A DNA stretch of 64,000 bases from Polyangiaceae bacterium (GCA_947475525.1 CANJMI010000006.1:62001-126000); one strand, 5' to 3'. Positions 9,189 through 18,331 are shown, counted from the first letter of the stretch. Notes: generated by a model from the letters alone, not told the origin. Translations and numbers: made by a program.

Positions 9189-10310
9189 TCAGTGGTCGCG
9201 CCGCTGCAGGTGGCGTTTGGCGGCCATTTGGACGGCCGAAGACACGTTCTTGTCGGTGGCGAGCTTCTTGAGATCGGCCTCGCGGAGCTGCGTTATCAGG
9301 GCGGCGGCGATCGCGACGGGCGTCTTCGAGTTCTCCACGAGGTTCTTCTTCACGTGGTAGCTCTTCAGCCATATCGGGGAGGTCGCGATGATGCGCAAGA
9401 CTTCATCGGAAATGTTCCGATTGCGGGCGATCATCGCGATGTCGCCTTCCTGCATGAGGGGACTTCGGGCTGCGGCGGTCGCCACGACCTTATTTTGTTC
9501 CCTCACGAGCAGCATGCGCTCCTGTTTCGTCCCGAGCATGGCGCGTCGCACGCGCTGCGAGACGCTCATTTCCTGAAGTCGGGCGAGCAGGGGCTTGAAG
9601 CGCTCTTTCACTGCTTCTTCACCGGGCGCGGGCTCCTCGAAGACGTCGTCGGCACTCTCCGCAGCGAGCGCCTCCGCAACGGCGTGCTGCTCGAAAAAGA
9701 GGGTGTCTTCCGGGAGTGGCTCGTCGCTCGCCTCGCTTATCAGCTCGTCTTGGATCGCGCTCACGACCTCCCGCCAAGCGGGGATCCCGCTCACGGTGAC
9801 GCCGTTGCGTGCCGCAAGCTCGACGATCCGGTCGGCCGTCGACATGCGGGTGGCCTTGTTCATGTACAACGCGGCGATGATCGACGGGTGCCGCAGGAGG
9901 CGGTCTTCGTTGATAGCCACGAGCTCCGAGACGAATTCTTCGCCCAAGCGCGCGAGGTCCTCGACGGTTTCCACATCGACGCGCGGCAACGTGAGCAGCC
10001 GCGCGAGCGTGTCGCGGTCACCGATGTAGGACCGAGCGACGCAGTCGATGACCCAAGGATGGAGGTCGGTGGCCAGGGCGCCGTTCATCACGGGCGCCGG
10101 CAGCTTGGCGAGGGTGCTCGCGGCCTCCTGTGCGATGCCGGGGTCCGCGTCGCGCGTCAAGATCGCGAGGACCGCCACGATGCCTTCCGGGCGGACGCCA
10201 GGAATGACGCCCTTGGCAGCCATTTGCTTGAGCCGCGGTGGAGCGTCGGCGGCGACGGCACGCTGGGCGGGGACGGGGAGGGTCGCGAGGTCGAAGGGTT
10301 CGATGGCCAT
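9189..10310 (-). CDS. Conserved helical-repeat protein, unknown function
   Basis: A 373-residue, apparently soluble protein with no signal peptide or membrane segment. Its helices repeat in pairs containing short phrases such as IIAALYMNKATRM, EVLRIIATSPIW and AIAAALITQL, which suggests a HEAT- or DUF2336-like alpha-solenoid. A conserved-looking central stretch is SVSQRVRRAMLGTKQERMLL followed by ARSPLMQEGDIAMIARN. An acidic linker (around residues 190-225) separates two helical parts. Solenoids of this type usually bind proteins. It is divergent from the SPFH gene with a 109-bp gap. I recognise it only as something seen in Myxococcota; no function can be assigned. Confidence 0.65.
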   Translation of the reverse strand: MAIEPFDLATLPVPAQRAVAADAPPRLKQMAAKGVIPGVRPEGIVAVLAILTRDADPGIAQEAASTLAKLPAPVMNGALATDLHPWVIDCVARSYIGDRDTLARLLTLPRVDVETVEDLARLGEEFVSELVAINEDRLLRHPSIIAALYMNKATRMSTADRIVELAARNGVTVSGIPAWREVVSAIQDELISEASDEPLPEDTLFFEQHAVAEALAAESADDVFEEPAPGEEAVKERFKPLLARLQEMSVSQRVRRAMLGTKQERMLLVREQNKVVATAAARSPLMQEGDIAMIARNRNISDEVLRIIATSPIWLKSYHVKKNLVENSKTPVAIAAALITQLREADLKKLATDKNVSSAVQMAAKRHLQRRDH

Positions 10311-10419
10311 AGGTGGAGTAACAAGTCGGGAGGGAGGGTTTGCTCCTGGACCGAACCACGATTATCTTCCGTTCCGGCCCCGCGAACAATTAGCACGCGG
10401 TAGCGCTCGGAGGATCTCG

Positions 10420-11643
10420 ATGGGCATATTCGATTTCGTAAAACAAGGCGTACAGCAAATGATGATCGCTCGTCCGGAGGACAAGCATCAGCTGATCGTC
10501 TACAAATGGCCCGACCGCACGATCCCGATGTACACGCAGCTCACCGTCAAGAGTGACGAAGGCGCCGTGTTTTTCAAGGGCGGAACGATGGCGGGTGTCG
10601 TCGGCTCCGGGCGGCACACGATCGACGGCTCCAACATCCCGTTTCTGAAGAACTGGATTGACTCGGCGACCGGCGGCAATGTCCTCCTGTCCGAAATCTT
10701 TTTCGTTCGGACCCAGCCGAACCGGAACGATCCGGTCCGCTTTGGGGGCAAATTTGACGGCCTGATCGACCCGGGGACCGGCATGCCGTGCACGCCGCGG
10801 CTTTTTGGTGAGCTCGTGATTCGGGTCGTCGATCCGATAGCCTTCATCATCGGCCTTACGGGGCAGTCGATCGCCGCGGATGACAATTCGCAGATCCTCG
10901 AGTGGGTCGGAAAACGCTTCATGATGGGCGCGGAGGCCTTGATCGCGTCGTTCTGCACCGACCAGGGGGCGAGTGTGCTGAACCTCAGCGCGCTGAAGAA
11001 GCAACTCGAAGAGCGTCTCGTCGCGCAGCCGATCCCGGCCATGCGCGAAGTCGGTATCGAGCTTGTCGAACTCACGTCGTTCAACGTGACGTTGAGCGAC
11101 ACGGATCGCGCGGCGCTCATGGAAGTCTGGAAGGACATCGAAGTCGAGACACGCAAGAAGGCGGCGGAGCTCAAGCGGCGACAGATGGAGATCGGCGTCA
11201 ACATCGCGGAGCGCCAAGCCTACGTCAACATGGCGGGGCAGCCGGGCTACATGCAATACGCGCAATCGGAGGCATTGCTCAACGCGGGGGTCGGTATGGC
11301 GAAGGGCGGCGGCTCCGGCATGGGCGGCCTCGGCGCTGAAATGGCCATTGGCGTTGGGATGGCGGGAATGTTTCAGCAGAGCTTTCAGCCTGCCATGCAC
11401 GTTCAGCGCGTCGCGCCGCAGGCCGGCTCAGGCGGAGCCGTGTGTGGCGGCTGCCAGTTCAACAACGTGGGTGGCGGAAAATTCTGCGCGAATTGCGGCC
11501 AACCGCTCGCCCCGCCACAGCCCGTGTTGGCATTCTGCACGGGTTGCGGTAACCAGCACCCCGCGTCCACGAAATTCTGTGCAAACTGCGGGGCTCAACA
11601 GGGCGCCGCGACCCAAGCGTCGCCGGGCAGCGGCCAGAGCTAA
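10420..11643 (+). CDS. SPFH/Band 7 protein with C-terminal double zinc ribbon (YdjI-like)
   Basis: 407 residues. The first about 290 form an SPFH (stomatin/prohibitin) domain of the soluble YdjI/COG4260 type: IVYKWPDRTIPMYTQLTVKS, VRTQPNRNDPVRFGGKF, then the helix AALMEVWKDIEVETRKKAAE. A Gly/Met-rich segment follows. Two zinc-ribbon modules end the protein, each with CxxC pairs (CGGC...CANC from about residue 342 and CTGC...CANC from about residue 373). In Firmicutes, YdjI works with YdjH/PspA-type proteins at the membrane. No transmembrane helix is seen here. Start ATG 10420 is set by GGAGGA about 6 nt upstream. The next gene starts 21 bp downstream, so the two may be co-transcribed. Confidence 0.85.
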   Translation: MGIFDFVKQGVQQMMIARPEDKHQLIVYKWPDRTIPMYTQLTVKSDEGAVFFKGGTMAGVVGSGRHTIDGSNIPFLKNWIDSATGGNVLLSEIFFVRTQPNRNDPVRFGGKFDGLIDPGTGMPCTPRLFGELVIRVVDPIAFIIGLTGQSIAADDNSQILEWVGKRFMMGAEALIASFCTDQGASVLNLSALKKQLEERLVAQPIPAMREVGIELVELTSFNVTLSDTDRAALMEVWKDIEVETRKKAAELKRRQMEIGVNIAERQAYVNMAGQPGYMQYAQSEALLNAGVGMAKGGGSGMGGLGAEMAIGVGMAGMFQQSFQPAMHVQRVAPQAGSGGAVCGGCQFNNVGGGKFCANCGQPLAPPQPVLAFCTGCGNQHPASTKFCANCGAQQGAATQASPGSGQS

Positions 11644-11664
11644 GATGACGAGAGGCTTTCGTCC

Positions 11665-13836
11665 GTGATCACCAAGCAGATCCTTCTCGTCGAGAGTGAC
11701 CCAAAACAGCTGCGTCTCTTGCGCGTGGCGCTCGAGCAAGACGGCTTCGACGTCGTGCCTGCCGAAGACGGCAAGGTTGCGCTCGAGGTGCTTGAGGCGC
11801 AAGCCGTCGACCTCGTCCTCAGCGCGACGGCGCTGCCGCGTGTTGATGGCTTCGAGCTCGTCGAGGCGATGCAAGACCATGATGATTGGCAGGCGCTGCC
11901 GACGGTCTTGATGATCGATGGCGACGTGCGTGCCGCCCGCATGCGCGGCGTTCGACTCGGCGTCGAAGAGTTCCTTACCAAGCCGGTCTTCGTGAAAGAG
12001 ATGCTGGCACGGGTCCATGTGCTCCTCGCCAAACAGGTCCGTGAGCGATTGAGTGGCAACTCGACGGCGCACGCCGCGGCGGCGAAGTTGAACGGCTCGA
12101 TCGAAGACCTGCCCACCATCGATCTGCTTGAGTCCCTCGAGCAGGGCAAGCAGAGCGGCAGCGTCACCGTGACGTCGCACGGTCGCACCGCCTCCGTTTA
12201 TTTCCGCCAAGGCGCCATCGTCGACGCGACCTTGTCCCGGTTGCGCGGTGAAGAGGCCGTGTTCCGTCTGCTGACCTGGACCGAGGGTCAGTATGACGTC
12301 ACCATCGAGCCGAGCGCGCGCGCGGCGGTCGTCGAGATGGAAACCCGTGCGATGCTCGACCTCGGCGTTCGCCAGGCGGCAGAGTTCCATCGCCTCGCGG
12401 ACCAGTTGCCTCCGCTCGACTCGTGCCTCACGGTGGACCGCGCTTCGCTCGCAGAGCTCCTCGACGAGGTGCCTGAGCCGATCGAGGCGTTGCTCGCGCT
12501 CCTCGACGGTCAGCGTACGATTTTGGACGTGATCGATGCGTCGCCGTTCGACGACCGATCGACCCTGCGCACGCTGCATCAATTGTTTACCGAAGGCGTC
12601 CTCGCGGAGGTCACCGACGACGAGCCGCCGCGGTCCTTCGACCTGACCAAAATAATAACGGCTCCTGAATCTGTGGCGCCGCAAACAGCGCCGCAACCGT
12701 TTGGAAAGGCGAGCGCGCTCGCTCCGTCGTTCGCGGAGGAAGAAGCTTCGCTCGTGGCCGCCGCGCCCGTCGACGCGAAGGGGAAAAACCCTTCAGCGGG
12801 CAATGGCAAAGCCAAGTCGAAAGGCAAATCCAAAGGCAAAAGGAAGAACGGCGACGAGACGTCCAGTGTGGCTGTCGCTGCCGTGGCCGCGGCGCTCGAC
12901 GGGGCGGAGCCGTCGTCCTCGACGGGCGGCTCGAGGCCAATCGGCACCGAGCTTCAGCTGCCGTCGCCGTTCGCGCTCGCAGGCAGGAAAGGCGGAACGG
13001 AGATCGGCGGCGCACCCGCGATGAGCGACTCTGCGTCGGCACCCAACATGCCGAGCGCGTTGCCTTCGGTGGAGACCGCATCCACGCTCGATGCTGAGGC
13101 CGTCGAATCACCGGTCCCACCTTCCGCTCCGGGCGACGAGCGACCAAGCGATGAGCCGCGCTCCCTTAGCGAGAGCGGGGTCAGCAATACGTTCTTCTCG
13201 ACGCGGCCGCCGTCTGCGCCGACAGAGGAGGATGCGCCCCTCTCGTCGTCCGTGGAGTTCGACGAGCCCGTCTACTTGACGCACCACCAAATCACGCGGC
13301 GGCAGAAGAGTCGTAAACTCGTCGTTGGCGTCCTTGGGGTCATTGCGGCACTTGGGGTCTTCGCGGTGCTCGGGCCGAAGCTTTTCGGTAGCAGCGAGAA
13401 CGCCTCGACGACGAAGCCTATCGCCTCCGTGAAAGCGACCCCATCGGCCCTGGTGAAGGCGTCCGCGAACGCTCCCGCGTCAGCGGCGCCCGAACCCGCT
13501 TTAGCGGTGACCGCGCCCGCTTTAGCGGTGACCGCCGCATCGAGTGCGAGCCCCGCCGTGGTTGAGGGTCAGGCCGCGGAGGAAAACCTCCCGGATGTAC
13601 CGGAGCCCCTCAAGGCGGCGATGAACAAACTCGACGTAGGCGCGTACGCGGATGCGATCCAACTCGCCAAGGCCGCGATCAAGAAGGACCCTGAGAACGC
13701 CGATGGCTACTTCGCGCTCTTCACCGCCTACGACAGCGTCGGCAAGGGTGCTGAGGCGGCGAAGGCTCGCGCCGCGTGCGCGGCCTCAGCCACGAAGGGG
13801 CAGTACAAAGGCTACTGTCCGAAAAGGCGGCACTAA
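11665..13836 (+). CDS. Pseudo-receiver / DUF4388 (PATAN) / TPR membrane protein
   Basis: 723 residues from a GTG start. Residues 5-125 are a CheY-like receiver (ILLVESD at the acidic pocket, FLTKP lysine), but the phosphoacceptor position reads DLVLSATALP with Ala54, so it cannot be phosphorylated normally. Residues about 140-230 form a DUF4388/PATAN domain (IEDLPTIDLLESLEQGKQSG, VYFRQGAIVDA). A helical DUF follows. Then comes a long Ser/Pro/Lys low-complexity linker, a transmembrane helix near residue 550 (KLVVGVLGVIAALGVFAV) and a C-terminal TPR-like region (AYADAIQLAKAAIKKDPENA). PATAN proteins are tied to gliding and c-di-GMP-type signalling in Myxococcota. Probably coupled to the SPFH gene upstream. 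Confidence 0.8.
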   Translation: MITKQILLVESDPKQLRLLRVALEQDGFDVVPAEDGKVALEVLEAQAVDLVLSATALPRVDGFELVEAMQDHDDWQALPTVLMIDGDVRAARMRGVRLGVEEFLTKPVFVKEMLARVHVLLAKQVRERLSGNSTAHAAAAKLNGSIEDLPTIDLLESLEQGKQSGSVTVTSHGRTASVYFRQGAIVDATLSRLRGEEAVFRLLTWTEGQYDVTIEPSARAAVVEMETRAMLDLGVRQAAEFHRLADQLPPLDSCLTVDRASLAELLDEVPEPIEALLALLDGQRTILDVIDASPFDDRSTLRTLHQLFTEGVLAEVTDDEPPRSFDLTKIITAPESVAPQTAPQPFGKASALAPSFAEEEASLVAAAPVDAKGKNPSAGNGKAKSKGKSKGKRKNGDETSSVAVAAVAAALDGAEPSSSTGGSRPIGTELQLPSPFALAGRKGGTEIGGAPAMSDSASAPNMPSALPSVETASTLDAEAVESPVPPSAPGDERPSDEPRSLSESGVSNTFFSTRPPSAPTEEDAPLSSSVEFDEPVYLTHHQITRRQKSRKLVVGVLGVIAALGVFAVLGPKLFGSSENASTTKPIASVKATPSALVKASANAPASAAPEPALAVTAPALAVTAASSASPAVVEGQAAEENLPDVPEPLKAAMNKLDVGAYADAIQLAKAAIKKDPENADGYFALFTAYDSVGKGAEAAKARAACAASATKGQYKGYCPKRRH
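13495..13536 (+). repeat. Two exact-like 21-bp tandem copies inside coding sequence
   Basis: Two adjacent 21-bp units encode PALAVTA twice, in the Ala/Pro-rich periplasmic linker of the preceding CDS. A recent slippage duplication is the simplest explanation; the reading frame is kept. Confidence 0.85.
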
Positions 13837-13854
13837 CGGAGGCGCTCGCCCGCG

Positions 13855-14838
13855 CTATTTGCGTAGGCGCGGATCGAGCGCCACTTGCAGCGCATCCAGC
13901 ACGAACGAGGCGACCGCGACCGCGGCCGCGGCGACGATCACGGTCCCGAACAGCACGGGCGCGTCTCGATTGACGACCGCATCGACCGTGAGCGCGCCGA
14001 GTCCGGGCCAGCGAAAAAGCTTTTCGGTCACGATGGCGCCGCCGACCAACGCGCCGAACTCGAGCACGAAGAGTGTCGTCAGCGAGCCTAGGGCATTGCG
14101 CCACGCGTGGACGAAGAGCACGCGCAACCGAGAAGCGCCACGCGCCCGAGCGCTCCTGGCGAAGTCGGAGTCGAGTGCACGCCCGAGTTCTTCGCGGGCG
14201 AGCCGGGCATACAGGGCGGAGCCGTAGAGCCCAAGCGTGAGGGCGGGCAGGGCGAGGGCTCGGAGGTCACCCGCAGCGCCGTCGAGTGGCAGCCAGCCGA
14301 GGCGATGGGCAAGGACGTATTGCAGCCCTACACCGAGGACGAACGTAGGCGCGCTGACGACGAGCATCGTTGCGGCAATTGTGGCCTGGTCGGCGAACCG
14401 GCCGCGTCGATGGGCTGCGAAGGTGCCGACGCCGAGGCCGATGACGAGCTGCAGCAGCGTTGCCGCCAACGCGAGCTTTGCCGAAAGTGGCGCCTTCGCG
14501 GCGACCAGCGCGGCCACCCCTTTGCGGCTGCGATGGCTGTAACCGAGGTCGACGTGCACGGGCCCGACGGCGCTGCAGCTCTTGTGCTCGGCGCCGCTTT
14601 TAGGCGCGTGGATGAGTCGCTGCCAGAATCGCGCGCATTGGATGTGGAGCGGCTGGTCTAGGCCGTAGATCGCGCGTGCGGTCGCGACGTCGGCCGCGCT
14701 CGCCTGCGGTCCCACGAGCATGCGTACGGGATCGCCTGGCAACGTGCGGGCGAGGACGAACGCGAGGTTCGCGACCCCGACCACCAACGTGATCGAGCGC
14801 AGCAATCGCAAGGCGACTTGGCGAAGGGCTGGCTTCAC
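13855..14838 (-). CDS. DppB-type ABC transporter permease
   Basis: About 327 residues with six predicted membrane helices and the family features of the DppB/OppB subunit. These are an N-terminal helix (ITLVVGVANLAFVLARTLPG), the conserved periplasmic DPVRMLVGP stretch, and an EAA-like cytoplasmic loop (DFARSARARGASRLRVLFVH). The start is fixed by context: GTG 14838 overlaps the TGA stop of the upstream permease/binding-protein gene in a GTGA 4-bp overlap, giving VKPALRQVALRLL. It pairs with the DppC-like half of the upstream fusion to form the channel of a peptide/nickel-type importer (family 5). No ATP-binding subunit gene follows; the next gene is convergent. Confidence 0.9.
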   Translation of the reverse strand: MKPALRQVALRLLRSITLVVGVANLAFVLARTLPGDPVRMLVGPQASAADVATARAIYGLDQPLHIQCARFWQRLIHAPKSGAEHKSCSAVGPVHVDLGYSHRSRKGVAALVAAKAPLSAKLALAATLLQLVIGLGVGTFAAHRRGRFADQATIAATMLVVSAPTFVLGVGLQYVLAHRLGWLPLDGAAGDLRALALPALTLGLYGSALYARLAREELGRALDSDFARSARARGASRLRVLFVHAWRNALGSLTTLFVLEFGALVGGAIVTEKLFRWPGLGALTVDAVVNRDAPVLFGTVIVAAAAVAVASFVLDALQVALDPRLRK

Positions 14839-17372
14839 GGCAGACGCTCGACGGTTGGGTTGTTCGGCGTACGCACCTCGACGCGTGCGGCGCGCAGGTC
14901 GAGCCTTCCGTCGGCGGTTGTCGACAGCCCGCGCACGTAAGGTTGCCATACGCGGATGCGGCGACTCGAGTAGGTCGGGATCCACGGCGCTTCGTCGCGA
15001 ACGATCCCTTCGAGCTGCGCGTAAAGTTCCATGCGCTTGTCGGTCGACGCCTCGCGGCGCGCCGCGGTCGCGAGGCTGTCGAAGGCGGGATTCGCGAAGA
15101 ACGAGACGTTTTGACTGCCTTGTTCGGAGATCGCCGCACGGGTCAGCGTTGGGTCGAGTACGGCGGCCGGATCAGGGAAGTCTGGGTGCCAACTGCGCCA
15201 ACCCATCGCGCATGCGCCTCTCGTGCCGATCGCTGCGAGAAAGCTTGCGTACGCGAGAGGCTTGACGCGAATTCGCACGCCGACGCGGGCGAGTTGTTGC
15301 TGGTAGACCTCGGCTACGGATTGGTCGAGGCTCGAGGCGACGGTGACATAGTCGACAGGCTCGGGGTAGCCACCGCGACCGGTGCTCGGGTCGAAGGCGA
15401 ACCCAGCGAGGCGCATCTCTTCGAGTGCCGCCGTCACATCGTGCGTGCGATGGGGGGCATCGAGGGGCCGCGGGATCCCGTCAGGAAGGAGACGATCGCG
15501 TGGCGCGACGCTCGGGCGGAGTCGCGGCAGCACGGTTGGATCGACGGCGAACGCGACGGCGCGGCGCACGTGGCGGTTGTCGAAGGGCGCGTGCTCGGTG
15601 TTTAGAAAAATGCCATCGACCGCGCCGCTCCCGGCCCACTTGATGGTGGGGGACCATCTCGGATCGGCGGTAAAACGCTGTGAATCGATGCCGCTTAGCT
15701 CGGTGAGCACGTCCAGCTCGCCACGTTGGAACTGGAAGAGCTGGGTGCGAAACGGGACGCCGAGGCTCCAGTGTACGGCAGCCACAGTTGGGAGCCCTTT
15801 GAGGTAATAGCCATCGAATCGGCTGAGTTCGAGGCTCTCCTCGTGGCGGCGAGCGAGTCGAAATGGTCCGGCTCCGCAGGGCGGCGGGGCAGTCGGATCG
15901 GCGTGGTCGAGTCCGGTGTCACACACCGGTGCGGTGAAGCCCAGGCCAAGGAGCGAAGGGAAGGCGGCATCTGCGACCGCGAGGTCGACAGTCAGCTCGA
16001 GTTCGGCTGCGATGATGAGGCCCGCAAGGTGACGGGTGCGCCTCGCACGAAAGTCCGCGAAGCCCGCGATCGCCGAGAATTCACTCGCGGCCGGGCACGG
16101 TGTGTCGGGGTGCAGCGTGCGTTCGATGCTGCGCTTGACGTCGCTTGCGCCGAGCGGCGAGCCATCGTGGAACGTAAGCCCCTGGCGCAGCACGACGCGA
16201 ACACGCGTACCGCCGTTCTCGATGACGAACCGTTCGGCGAGCTCCCCGACGAGCTCCCCTTTTTCGTTGCGACCGAGGAGGCGCGCGTGGACGAGCTCAT
16301 CAACGGCAAGGCCCGTTTCGTCACTGATGAGCGACGGGTCCAGCGAGCCGATGGTGGTCGACGAGGCGAGTCGAAGCACCTCGCCGCCGTGCGGGGAGGC
16401 CGCGAGTGGCGCGTCGAGTGCAGCGGCCCCTGAGAACCCGACGAGCACGCAGAGGAGCCCGCCGAGGACGAGGGCATCGGCGGGAAATGGAGAACGTGAA
16501 CGCAGTGATTTCTCTGCGAGCGCATCACCGAGGCCATCCGCGACGCGGGTGAAGCCGAAGACCGTCAGCACAATCGCGAACGCCGGAGCACCGACGAGCA
16601 ATGGCTGCGCGCCGAGGTAATGCTCGGCTTCCTGGAGCATCCGCCCGAAGCTCGCCTGGGGCGGTCCGACCCCGACGGTCAAGTAGCCGAGCACCGCCTC
16701 GGCGAGCACGAGCTGCCCGACCGCTTGCGAGCCAAGGACCAGCAGCGTGCCGCGCAAGCTCGCAAGCACGTGCCGACCGACGATCGCGCTCTCCCGTACG
16801 CCGAGCGCGCGCGCGGCGAGGATGTAGTCACGCCGTTTGATCTCCAGGGTCCGCGCCCGAACGAGTCGCGCCATGCCGACCCAGCTCGTCACACCAAGAA
16901 TCAGCGCAATGGTCGCCGGGCCCGCTCGATCCACCGCGACCCCGATCGCGGTAACGAGCAAAAGGTATGGGAAAGCGAGCGCCAAGTCGAGCAGCCAGGT
17001 AAGGGCGCCGTCCACGACACGGAGGCGCGTGCCTTCGCAAAAACCCGCCACAACGCCGACGATGGTCCCCAGGAAAAGGGCGACAACGGTGGCTGACAGT
17101 GCGACCCCTAAAGACAGGCGGGCGCCTGCTCCGAGACGCGCGAGCACGTCGCGGAAGAGTGGATCGGCCCCCAGCGGATGCGCGAATGACGGTGCCGGTG
17201 GGCCACCGATGGCGCTGCGGGGGAGAGCGAAATCGCTCACATTCGGATCGTAAGGGATCAAAACTGGCGCGAGGCAGGTGAACGCCAGGAGCAATGCGAC
17301 GATTCCGAGTCCGAACATCGCCGGGCGGTTCGCGCGAAAGCGCCTCCACCGCGTCGGCGGCGCCGTGTTCAT
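14835..17372 (-). CDS. Fusion of DppC-type permease and family 5 solute-binding protein
   Basis: 845 residues joining two normally separate subunits. Residues about 15-285 are a DppC-like permease (MFGLGIVALLLAF; HPLGADPLFRDVLARLG; EAA loop RDYILAARALGVRESAI). An extra membrane helix at about 298-315 (ALVLGGLLCVLVGFSGAA) would carry the chain outside. Residues about 328-840 form an extracytoplasmic solute-binding protein family 5 domain (LDPSLISDETGLAVDELVHA, GLTFHDGSPLGASDVKRS, CGAGPFRL, IFLNTEHAPFDNRHVRRAV). The start ATG 17372 overlaps the stop of the upstream hydrolase (ATGA), and its own stop overlaps the start of the DppB gene. The substrate is probably a short peptide or similar, but this is inference. 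Confidence 0.9.
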   Translation of the reverse strand: MNTAPPTRWRRFRANRPAMFGLGIVALLLAFTCLAPVLIPYDPNVSDFALPRSAIGGPPAPSFAHPLGADPLFRDVLARLGAGARLSLGVALSATVVALFLGTIVGVVAGFCEGTRLRVVDGALTWLLDLALAFPYLLLVTAIGVAVDRAGPATIALILGVTSWVGMARLVRARTLEIKRRDYILAARALGVRESAIVGRHVLASLRGTLLVLGSQAVGQLVLAEAVLGYLTVGVGPPQASFGRMLQEAEHYLGAQPLLVGAPAFAIVLTVFGFTRVADGLGDALAEKSLRSRSPFPADALVLGGLLCVLVGFSGAAALDAPLAASPHGGEVLRLASSTTIGSLDPSLISDETGLAVDELVHARLLGRNEKGELVGELAERFVIENGGTRVRVVLRQGLTFHDGSPLGASDVKRSIERTLHPDTPCPAASEFSAIAGFADFRARRTRHLAGLIIAAELELTVDLAVADAAFPSLLGLGFTAPVCDTGLDHADPTAPPPCGAGPFRLARRHEESLELSRFDGYYLKGLPTVAAVHWSLGVPFRTQLFQFQRGELDVLTELSGIDSQRFTADPRWSPTIKWAGSGAVDGIFLNTEHAPFDNRHVRRAVAFAVDPTVLPRLRPSVAPRDRLLPDGIPRPLDAPHRTHDVTAALEEMRLAGFAFDPSTGRGGYPEPVDYVTVASSLDQSVAEVYQQQLARVGVRIRVKPLAYASFLAAIGTRGACAMGWRSWHPDFPDPAAVLDPTLTRAAISEQGSQNVSFFANPAFDSLATAARREASTDKRMELYAQLEGIVRDEAPWIPTYSSRRIRVWQPYVRGLSTTADGRLDLRAARVEVRTPNNPTVERLP

Positions 17373-18190
17373 CCTCGCTTGCCCTCGCAATACTCCCGAA
17401 CGACGAGGACAAAGTCGTGCGGCCGTTCGGCGTGGGGAGCGTGGGCCGTGTCGAATAGCTCGAGCCGCGCGTCGGGGATTTCACGCACGAGCTTCAAGGC
17501 CTGGTGCGCTGGAAACATCCGGTCCTCTCGTCCCCAGGTGACGAGCGTCGGGCGGCGGATCCGCGTGATGCGCGCCACCGTGGGCCGAGTGTCGAGCATG
17601 CTTCTCAGCACGGCATAAGCGCTCTCGCGTCCCGACGGGCTGTTGAACGCCTCGTAGTTTTGGTCGACTTCAGCGGGGAGCGCGAACTCGGCCCCATACA
17701 CCCACTGCCGGAAGTGCTTCCGAAAGGCGCGGAGCCCGAAAAACTGCTTGAAGAAGACACTGCCGACGATCGGAATGAGGTGCAGCTTGAAGATCGCGTC
17801 CGCTTGAAAAGCGTAGCAGAGCGGGGCCACCAGGATAAGCCGGCTGACCAGCTCGGGGTGCAGCGCGGCCAACGTGATGCCCACCGCGCCACCGAGTCCG
17901 TGGCCCACCACAAGTGCGCGACCGAGCCCATACGCGGAAATCAGATCAGCGATGGCCTCCGCAAACGCTTCGACCCCGTAGTTGTACCGGGTGGGACTCG
18001 GCTTTTCGCTGTCGCCAGAGCCCGGCAAGTCGGGAGCGATCACATGAAAATGGGGTGCGAAAAGGTCGATAACCTCGTCGAATTCGAGGTGCGTCGAGAG
18101 AAAGCCGTGGACCAAAACCAGCGGTGGACCGTTGCCCGCGCCCGCTTCAACGACGCGCATTCGGACGCCCTGAGCGGTGACGTCGCGCAT
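17369..18190 (-). CDS. Alpha/beta-hydrolase-fold protein lacking the serine nucleophile
   Basis: About 273 residues with the alpha/beta hydrolase fold: oxyanion strand VLVHGFLSTHLEFD, APDLPGSGDS, the elbow VVGHGLGGAVG, acid TWGREDRMFP and late histidine DTAHAPHAERP. At the nucleophile elbow GxSxG the central residue is Gly98 (codon at 17897-17899), so the usual Ser/Asp/Cys nucleophile is absent while the acid and histidine remain. It may be a non-catalytic binding protein or use another mechanism. ATG 18190 (MRDVTAQGVRMRVVEAG) fits the usual family start; GTG 18214 and TTG 18262 are alternatives. It is first in the coupled operon with the fused permease and DppB. Confidence 0.8.
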   Translation of the reverse strand: MRDVTAQGVRMRVVEAGAGNGPPLVLVHGFLSTHLEFDEVIDLFAPHFHVIAPDLPGSGDSEKPSPTRYNYGVEAFAEAIADLISAYGLGRALVVGHGLGGAVGITLAALHPELVSRLILVAPLCYAFQADAIFKLHLIPIVGSVFFKQFFGLRAFRKHFRQWVYGAEFALPAEVDQNYEAFNSPSGRESAYAVLRSMLDTRPTVARITRIRRPTLVTWGREDRMFPAHQALKLVREIPDARLELFDTAHAPHAERPHDFVLVVREYCEGKRG

Positions 18191-18331
18191 CGTCCGCAAA
18201 ACCTCGGAGCTCACGCGTGTATTCAAGTACTTGTAAGCGTTCGATGTCAAACGCGAGGTCAAGGGCCGCGTCGAATGGTCGTTTTTCGCTCAGGACAAAG
18301 AATGTCCGCCCATAACGCATGACGCGCAAAA

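Noticed and set aside
14835-17372. Two separate genes for permease and binding protein
   Set aside because: The frame runs through the junction with no stop, and a membrane helix of the expected polarity connects the parts; no internal start with a Shine-Dalgarno was noticed.
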